64,000 bases of DNA from Listeria aquatica FSL S10-1188. Lineage in GTDB: Bacteria > Bacillota > Bacilli > Lactobacillales > Listeriaceae. The notes beneath the pieces were generated by a model that saw only the letters and a list, made by a program, of their open reading frames with translations, was not told the DNA's origin and did no database searches. The stretch is taken from positions 41,790 through 105,789 of the forward strand of contig NZ_AOCG01000009.1 of assembly GCF_000525795.1 (NCBI RefSeq), given 5' to 3'. This document shows positions 58,515 through 64,000 of the stretch, piece after piece. Every line of letters starts with the position of its first letter. Within the stretch, counting starts at the first letter, position 1. The position numbers and the translations under genes are program-made.

Positions 58515-58548
58515 TAAAAAAACAGGTGCGAGGAACCCCTCGCACCTG
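58515..58548 (-). terminator. Rho-independent terminator after pycA
   Basis: A perfect 11-base GC-rich stem CAGGTGCGAGG with CCTCGCACCTG, 4-base loop, then seven T residues on the minus strand, 15 bases after the stop. Confidence 0.95.
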
Positions 58549-58562
58549 CCTGTGTCACTCAT

Positions 58563-61500
58563 TTAAATTCGGCTTACTTCCATCAATAGATCACCTGATT
58601 CAATCGTATCTCCGTCAGAAACATAAATCGTATTAACTTCTCCGTCGAACGGCGCTTGAATCGTTGTTTCCATCTTCATTGCTTCTGTAATCAGAAGAGA
58701 ATCGCCTTTTTTCACACGTTGACCTTTCTTCGCCACTACTTGGATAACAGATCCAGTAAGAGTTGCCCCAACGTGTTCTGGGTTCGTTGAATCAATCTTA
58801 CGTCTTGCGATCACAGTTGATTGAACGTTGAAATCTTGGATATTAATTTCACGTGGTTGTCCATTTAATTCAAAGTAGATCACACGTGTTCCGTCCGCAA
58901 TCGGTTCTCCGATGGAATTCAGCTTGATTAGTAAAATTTTTCCTTTTTCAAGCTCTACTTGCGTTGTTTCTCCAAGTCGCATTCCTTTGTAGAAAGTAGG
59001 TGTGTCAAGCACCGTAACATCCCCGTACTTGTTGATCATTTCTTGATAGTCAAGGAATACTTTTGGATAAAGAATATATGCAAGAACGTCTTTCTCAGAA
59101 GGTTCGTAGCCAATCTTCTCCTGTAATTCTTTCTTCACTGCCACAAAGTCAACAGGGTCCATATTAGCTCCTGGGCGATCACTTAGCGGTTTTTGTCCTT
59201 TTAAAATAATTTTTTGGAGTTTTTCAGGGAAACCACCATACGGCTGTCCAATTTCACCTTTGAAAAATTCGATGACAGAATCAGGGAAGTCAAGCGACTC
59301 ACCTTTTTCGTAAACCAATTCTTCAGTCAAATCATTTTGAACCATAAAGAGCGCCATATCTCCTACTACTTTGGAAGAAGGTGTCACTTTGACGATGTCT
59401 CCGAACATTTGGTTAACAGTCGTATACATTTGTTTCACTTCATCCCAACGATCACCAAGACCCACTGCTTTTGCTTGTTGCTGCAAGTTGGTATATTGTC
59501 CGCCTGGCATTTCATGAATATAAACTTCTGTTTGCGGTGAATTAAGAGCATTATCAAAATCCTTGTAATATTTCCGAACATCTTCCCAGTAGTGGTTAAT
59601 GATCTGCGAGTTATGTGCATCTAAATTCGTCTGACGTTTTCCGTTTTGAAGCCCGTAGTAAAGTCCGGTCATGCTTGGTTGACTCGTTGCCCCACTCATT
59701 GCACTGGACGCCACATCAACGATATCCACACCCGCACTAACAGCAGCTGCATATGTGTAAATACCATTTCCGCTTGTATCATGGGTATGCAAATGGATAG
59801 GCACATCAACAGTATCTTTCAGTTCATTAATTAAGCGATAAGCTGCCTGAGGCTTGAGTAATCCGGCCATATCCTTAATCCCAAGAATATGTGTTCCTTG
59901 CGCCACTAATTCTTTCGCCATGTTTTTATAATAATCAATGGTGTATTTCGTCCGCGTTTCGTCATCAATATCACCTGTATAGCAAATCGCTGCTTCCACC
60001 ATTTTGCCTGAGTCACGAACTGCTTCAATGGACACTTCCATGCCTTTAATCCAGTTCAAACTATCAAACACACGGAAAACATCGATACCAGAATCTGCTG
60101 AAAGCTTCACGAATTCGCGAATCACATTATCTGGGTAGTTTTTGTAACCCACTGCATTGGCCCCGCGAAGAAGCATCTGGAACATAACATTTGGAATTTG
60201 TTTCCGAAGGGTTTCAAGTCGAACCCATGGATCTTCATTTAAGAAACGATAAGCAACATCAAATGTCGCCCCGCCCCACATTTCAAATGAAAACATATTT
60301 GGAAGCAAGTGTGCCATCGCATCGGCAATTCGGAAAATATCCTTTGAACGCACCCGCGTTGCAAGTAAGGACTGGTGAGCATCCCGGAGTGTTGTATCTG
60401 TCAGTAACACTTCATTTTGCTGTTTAACCCAATCTGCCACACCAAGTGGTCCCTTTTCATCCAGAATTTGTTTCGTCCCATTTGGAATCGGCTCATCATA
60501 TGGAATTTTCGGCACGCGAGGTTCATCAGAAACCGGCTTTTCTTCTTGCTTAATCCCTGGAAACCCATTTACAGTTACGTTACTTATGTAGCGCAACGTT
60601 TTCGTTCCTCGGTCCCGTACATGCGGGAATTTAAAAAGTTCAGGCGTTGAGTCAATAAATGATGTATTGTAGTTTCCACTGATAAAGTCAGGATGGCGAA
60701 CTACGTTTAATAAGAACGGCACATTCGTTTTCACGCCACGAATTCGAAACTCAATAAGATTCCGCACCATTTTACGAACAGATTGTTCAAAAGTCATTCC
60801 CCAAGTAGAAAGCTTAACAAGAAGCGAATCATAAAATGGCGTAACAACTGTTCCTTGGAAACCATTTCCAGCATCTAGACGCACACCGAATCCACCTGTT
60901 GAACGGTAAGTATTGATTCTCCCTGTATCTGGCATAAAATTATTAAGTGGATCTTCCGTTGTGATCCGGCACTGAATCGCCGAACCATTGATTCGGATTT
61001 CTTCTTGTTTTGGAATTGCAACAAGTTGGTCGTGCATCGAGTAGCCATCAGCAATATAAAGCTGACTTTGTACAATATCGATTCCTGTGATCATTTCTGT
61101 AATCGTGTGTTCAACTTGAACACGTGGATTCACTTCAATGAAATAGAAATCTTCTCCTTCAACAAGAAATTCAACCGTACCGGCATTTAAGTAAGAAACA
61201 TTTTTCATTAATTTAACAGCAGCATCACAAATTCTGCTGCGAAGTTCCGTTGTAATAGCATTACATGGTGCCACTTCCACTACTTTTTGATGGCGACGCT
61301 GAACAGAACAATCCCGTTCAAACAAGTGGACAATGTTGCCATGTGAATCTCCTAAGATTTGCACTTCAATATGCTTCGGATTCATCACACATTTTTCCAC
61401 ATAAACTTCATCGTTCCCAAAAGCAGCTTTTGCTTCTGAGGCAGCTCGGTTAAAAGCTTCTTCCACATTTTCTTCAGCTTCAACAACACGCATTCCACGT

Positions 61501-62003
61501 CCGCCACCGCCAAGAGAAGCCTTAATCATAAGAGGATAGCCATTCTCTTTCCCAAATTGAATAACCTCTTCAATTCCAGAAACTGGTCCATCACTACCTG
61601 GAATAACTGGAATCCCCGCTAAAAGCGCTTGTTCTTTAGCTTTAATTTTATCGCCGAACATATCTAAGTGTTTCGATTTTGGACCAACAAAAATGATGCC
61701 CTCTTCTTCACATCGCTTTGCAAATTCAATATTCTCCGAAAGGAATCCATATCCAGGATGAATAGCGTCAACGGAAGCTTCTTTGGCAATCTCAATTATA
61801 TTTTCAATATCCAAATAAGCATCAATCGGTTTTTTCCCTTCCCCAACTAAATAAGCTTCATCCGCTTTATATCTGTGGAAAGCTGCGGTATCTTCTTGTG
61901 AGTAAATCGCTACTGTCTTGATTTTGAGTTCAGTGCAGGCACGCAATACCCGAATCGCAATCTCACCGCGGTTTGCAACAAGCACTTTTTTAATTTGATT
62001 CAT
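58563..62003 (-). CDS. pycA: Pyruvate carboxylase
   Basis: A single-chain biotin enzyme of 1146 residues that makes oxaloacetate from pyruvate, bicarbonate and ATP. Listeria has an incomplete citric acid cycle, so this is its route to oxaloacetate. Order of domains: biotin carboxylase (VLVANRGEIAIRVLRACTEL; ATP-grasp loop KASLGGGGRGMRVVE), carboxyltransferase barrel (LLTDTTLRDAHQSLLATR, metal-binding HLHTHDTSGN), allosteric linker and C-terminal biotinyl domain with the biotin lysine near 1110 in EAMKMET. The ATG 62003 follows GGAGG. The gene is intact. Confidence 0.97.
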   Translation of the reverse strand: MNQIKKVLVANRGEIAIRVLRACTELKIKTVAIYSQEDTAAFHRYKADEAYLVGEGKKPIDAYLDIENIIEIAKEASVDAIHPGYGFLSENIEFAKRCEEEGIIFVGPKSKHLDMFGDKIKAKEQALLAGIPVIPGSDGPVSGIEEVIQFGKENGYPLMIKASLGGGGRGMRVVEAEENVEEAFNRAASEAKAAFGNDEVYVEKCVMNPKHIEVQILGDSHGNIVHLFERDCSVQRRHQKVVEVAPCNAITTELRSRICDAAVKLMKNVSYLNAGTVEFLVEGEDFYFIEVNPRVQVEHTITEMITGIDIVQSQLYIADGYSMHDQLVAIPKQEEIRINGSAIQCRITTEDPLNNFMPDTGRINTYRSTGGFGVRLDAGNGFQGTVVTPFYDSLLVKLSTWGMTFEQSVRKMVRNLIEFRIRGVKTNVPFLLNVVRHPDFISGNYNTSFIDSTPELFKFPHVRDRGTKTLRYISNVTVNGFPGIKQEEKPVSDEPRVPKIPYDEPIPNGTKQILDEKGPLGVADWVKQQNEVLLTDTTLRDAHQSLLATRVRSKDIFRIADAMAHLLPNMFSFEMWGGATFDVAYRFLNEDPWVRLETLRKQIPNVMFQMLLRGANAVGYKNYPDNVIREFVKLSADSGIDVFRVFDSLNWIKGMEVSIEAVRDSGKMVEAAICYTGDIDDETRTKYTIDYYKNMAKELVAQGTHILGIKDMAGLLKPQAAYRLINELKDTVDVPIHLHTHDTSGNGIYTYAAAVSAGVDIVDVASSAMSGATSQPSMTGLYYGLQNGKRQTNLDAHNSQIINHYWEDVRKYYKDFDNALNSPQTEVYIHEMPGGQYTNLQQQAKAVGLGDRWDEVKQMYTTVNQMFGDIVKVTPSSKVVGDMALFMVQNDLTEELVYEKGESLDFPDSVIEFFKGEIGQPYGGFPEKLQKIILKGQKPLSDRPGANMDPVDFVAVKKELQEKIGYEPSEKDVLAYILYPKVFLDYQEMINKYGDVTVLDTPTFYKGMRLGETTQVELEKGKILLIKLNSIGEPIADGTRVIYFELNGQPREINIQDFNVQSTVIARRKIDSTNPEHVGATLTGSVIQVVAKKGQRVKKGDSLLITEAMKMETTIQAPFDGEVNTIYVSDGDTIESGDLLMEVSRI

Positions 62004-62263
62004 AATTTTCCTCCTAACCAACACTCCGCCTTTTTAAGCGTATCAGCCAAAACACTCGAAAGAGGTTTAAACGGCTTTGCTTTTTTTAATTTTGTGTATC
62101 TTCTGCTTATTTCGTTCTCTGGAAAAACGTCAGCAATAGGATGCAAGATATACCCCTAATTATAGTATTAAAAGGTACCAAAAGTAAATTGTTTTCTCCT
62201 GACATTGAAAAACTATTCAAAAAAACACATACATTTTCGTTTATCCACCCACTAAACATTCGT
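62004..62263. other. Intergenic region between ftsW and pycA
   Basis: No ORF with coding character or clear promoter is seen in these 260 bases. The pycA ribosome site GGAGG lies at its left edge and the ftsW terminator at its right edge. Confidence 0.5.
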
Positions 62264-62300
62264 AAAAAAAGAAAACACTTTTTCCAAGCAAAGTGTTTTC
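62264..62300 (-). terminator. Rho-independent terminator after ftsW
   Basis: GAAAACACTTT pairs with AAAGTGTTTTC around an 8-base loop, then seven T residues, 5 bases after the stop codon. Confidence 0.92.
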
Positions 62301-62305
62301 TTTCG

Positions 62306-63476
62306 CTATTCTTGTTTGCCATATTTTCGTTTATAGTTGGAAAACATCCCAATATTAAGCACAATGCCCATCAAAATCGAAAGCACCATGAGAGACGAAC
62401 CTCCGTAACTAATAAAAGGAAGTGTCACCCCTGTAATCGGAATCGTTCCAGATGCTCCGCCCAAGTTGATAAACGCTTGAATACCAATCAATCCAGCGGT
62501 CCCATAACAAATCAAAGAGCCGAATGGATTGTCTGTACGAAGTCCTGTCACAATCGTTTTAAAGATGATAAAAAACAGTCCAAAGAGCACAAAAAGCACT
62601 CCGAAAACGCCTAATTCTTCTGAGATTACAGCAATAATGAAATCTGTATGAGCTTCAGGCAAATAGCCTAACTTTTGTACGCTTTGCCCAAGTCCTTGGC
62701 CGAAAAAGCCACCAGAACCGATCGCATAATAAGAGTTAACTAATTGATGCCCGGTCGTTCCTTGGTCACGAAACGGATTCATAAAGCCAGTAAATCGTCC
62801 GAGACGCGTCGGTGAAATGATTTGGGACTGGATATGATCCGGTAAAAGCAAAACAATAAGCGTGAGCACAACTAAAATTCCAATACCAAGCCCGATAAGT
62901 TTTAGCATGCTTTTAAGACGCATGCCTGAACACAAAATAATACAACAACCCGTAAGAAAAATAATCATTGCTGTACCAAGATCAGGCTGTATAGCAATTA
63001 AAAAGCAAACAAAAAGCTAGGAAAAACACAGGAGGTAATACCCCTCTGTTAAAATCATCTATGTAACTTTGCTTTTTCGCATAGATAGCAGCCAAATAAA
63101 TGATGACGGAAATTTTTACAAACTCCCCTGGTTGAAGAGAAGCAGCTCCTAGACGAAACCAGCTTTGCGCATTATTTGCGGCATGTCCAACAAAAAAGAT
63201 CATCAGTAACAGTAATACCGAACCAAACATCATTGGAATCAAAAACTTATTTTTTTTGAAAAAACATGATACGGAAAAAGAGCAAATCCAATAAAAAAAG
63301 ACGAGGCTAATGCACAAGTTTTTCACCTGACGAACATAATAAAAATCAGCCGGTAATTCATGACGATAGGCAAGCGACCAGCTTGCACTATAGACCATAA
63401 CTAGACCGAACAAACAAAGTAAAATATAGACAACAATTAGTGAATAGTCATATGACTTTAAAATTCTTTTTAACAT
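62306..63476 (-). CDS. ftsW: SEDS-family peptidoglycan polymerase (FtsW type), interrupted by frameshifts
   Basis: A cell-division glycosyltransferase with ten membrane helices that polymerises lipid II with a class B PBP. It begins MLKRILKSYDYSLIVVY and has YSASWSLAYRH, the NNAQSWFRLGAASLQPGEFVK loop, and GGFFGQGLGQSVQKLGYLPEAHTDFI, with the ending PFISYGGSSLM. The frame breaks at A5 63011-63015; one base removed gives A-F-V-C-F-L-I-A-I-Q-P-D. Three further over-long runs (63250-63257, 63259-63264, 63293-63299) cancel each other and spoil about 15 residues of helix 2-3. Corrected length is about 388. It is essential in related bacteria, so the breaks should be errors. Confidence 0.9.
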
Positions 63477-63583
63477 ATCCCTCTTCCAATCCTAGTTGTT
63501 CCTCGAAAGCCCATTTTTTCTATTATAATGAAAAAAATGCCTCGTGAAAAGTAATCGCCTCTCAAAAGCAAAGAATTTTAATA

Positions 63584-63622
63584 ATAAAAAAGCGTCCGCA
63601 AAAAACGCAGACCCTTTTTTTG
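63584..63622 (-). terminator. Rho-independent terminator after ylaN
   Basis: GGGTCTGC pairs with GCGGACGC (one mismatch, one G-U), then six T residues on the minus strand, just after the stop codon. Confidence 0.75.
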
Positions 63623-63623
63623 G

Positions 63624-63899
63624 TTATTGTTTATTCATCGAGAGCTCATGCAAAGTTGATAACTCTTTTTCAAGCGTTGCTAAAAGTTTCTTGCCTTCTT
63701 CAGCTTCAAGAAGTCCTAAACGAATAGCAAAATTAATTTCCCGTGACAAACCGTACATTTGCGTATCCAATACTTCTTCATACGCTGGGCACTGCGGCAA
63801 TGTTAAGTTATCCATCTGAACTTTAATGAGCTGTAGTATTCGCTTCGCATCTTCTTTTAGTAACTCCACCGCCTGATTCCGATGATCCGTTTGATCCAT
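63624..63899 (-). CDS. ylaN: YlaN family protein (UPF0358)
   Basis: A 91-residue helical protein of the YlaN family. Conserved parts are [40 protein letters not shown] and FAIRLGLL. In B. subtilis and S. aureus YlaN is essential under iron limitation and has been reported to bind Fur. The ATG at 63899 follows GGGGG. It sits upstream of ftsW in the same direction, as in other Listeria and Bacillus. Confidence 0.93.
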   Translation of the reverse strand: MDQTDHRNQAVELLKEDAKRILQLIKVQMDNLTLPQCPAYEEVLDTQMYGLSREINFAIRLGLLEAEEGKKLLATLEKELSTLHELSMNKQ

Positions 63900-63957
63900 C
63901 ACAGATGACCCCCTGTCGTACGCGATAAACGCTTAATCTACTCTTTCTATACCTAAA

Positions 63958-63986
63958 AGTATAAGCATAAAAAAAACAGTCTGCAA
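63958..63986 (-). promoter_or_regulatory. SigA promoter of ylaN
   Basis: -35 TTGCAG (63986-63981), 17-base spacer, -10 TATACT (63963-63958) on the minus strand, about 60 bases before the ATG. Confidence 0.7.
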
Positions 63987-64000
63987 ATGCTTTCTATTCA

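Noticed and set aside
62107..62614. ORFs on both strands at the 3' end of ftsW (85 and 157 codons)
   Set aside because: They are shadows of ftsW and of the AT-rich gap; the plus-strand frame reads low-complexity Asn/His/Lys sequence.

Overview
The window reads as low-GC Gram-positive chromosome from the genus Listeria. The evidence is gene content and order: guaA, nadE-pncB, tagD-tagB-tarJ-tarI, galU, a GW-module autolysin of the Aut type, tagGH, pycA, an ftsW-type SEDS gene and ylaN on one side; an MmpL/MarR/FtsX-ABC group, pheST with a T-box leader, a TrmH methyltransferase, an M42 aminopeptidase and two GH73 glucosaminidases on the other. As I remember L. monocytogenes EGD-e, these blocks lie around lmo1070-lmo1096 and lmo1215-lmo1226, separated there by a Tn916-like element at guaA and the large pdu-cob-eut region. 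Here only about 20 kb of mostly accessory genes lies between them, which suggests a Listeria lineage without those insertions. Species cannot be fixed from the sequence alone. Nearly all genes are on the minus strand.

Layout. 1-6.8 kb: RND/MmpL transporter (cut by the window edge) coupled to a MarR regulator, then an FtsX-type permease and its ATPase. 6.9-10.6 kb: pheT, pheS and a Phe T-box. 10.7-17.7 kb: ECF S-component with a DUF4430 lipoprotein, HxlR regulator, DUF6054 protein, rRNA methyltransferase, M42 aminopeptidase, two glucosaminidases, and an NAD(P)-binding protein with its Rrf2 regulator. 18.2-24.4 kb: two GT2 glycosyltransferases, Hsp20 under a CtsR-like site, GyrI-like and MerR proteins, a split ThrE exporter, a DUF1801 protein. 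24.4-38.3 kb is accessory: a PucR / NCS1 permease / DUF917 / hydantoinase-like catabolic operon; a DUF6157 protein; a broken MFS gene; an operon holding the two halves of the plant Tm-1 protein architecture as separate genes beside an AraC regulator that carries the same TIM barrel; and an AIPR-family (abortive infection) gene divergent from an Xre regulator. 38.5-64 kb: guaA, NAD salvage, wall teichoic acid synthesis and export, pyruvate carboxylase, cell-division SEDS protein, YlaN.

Wall teichoic acid is the main functional theme on the right. TarI/TarJ should make CDP-ribitol, TagD CDP-glycerol, TagB primes, a GT2-CDP-alditol transferase fusion extends or decorates, TagGH exports, and GalU plus a membrane GT2 supply and transfer sugars. 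An unrecognised 331-residue protein is translationally coupled to the fusion enzyme, and a large DUF6270-like protein sits beside tagH.

A caution runs through the whole window. More than twenty genes, including the essential pheT and ftsW, are interrupted by single-base frameshifts, almost always an extra base in a homopolymer (mostly A/T runs of 7-9). I read these as sequence errors, not biology, and give coordinates for the joined genes. Because of them, apparent pseudogenes here should be trusted only where the lesion is not a homopolymer expansion. No tRNA, rRNA, CRISPR array, insertion sequence or prophage was recognised.
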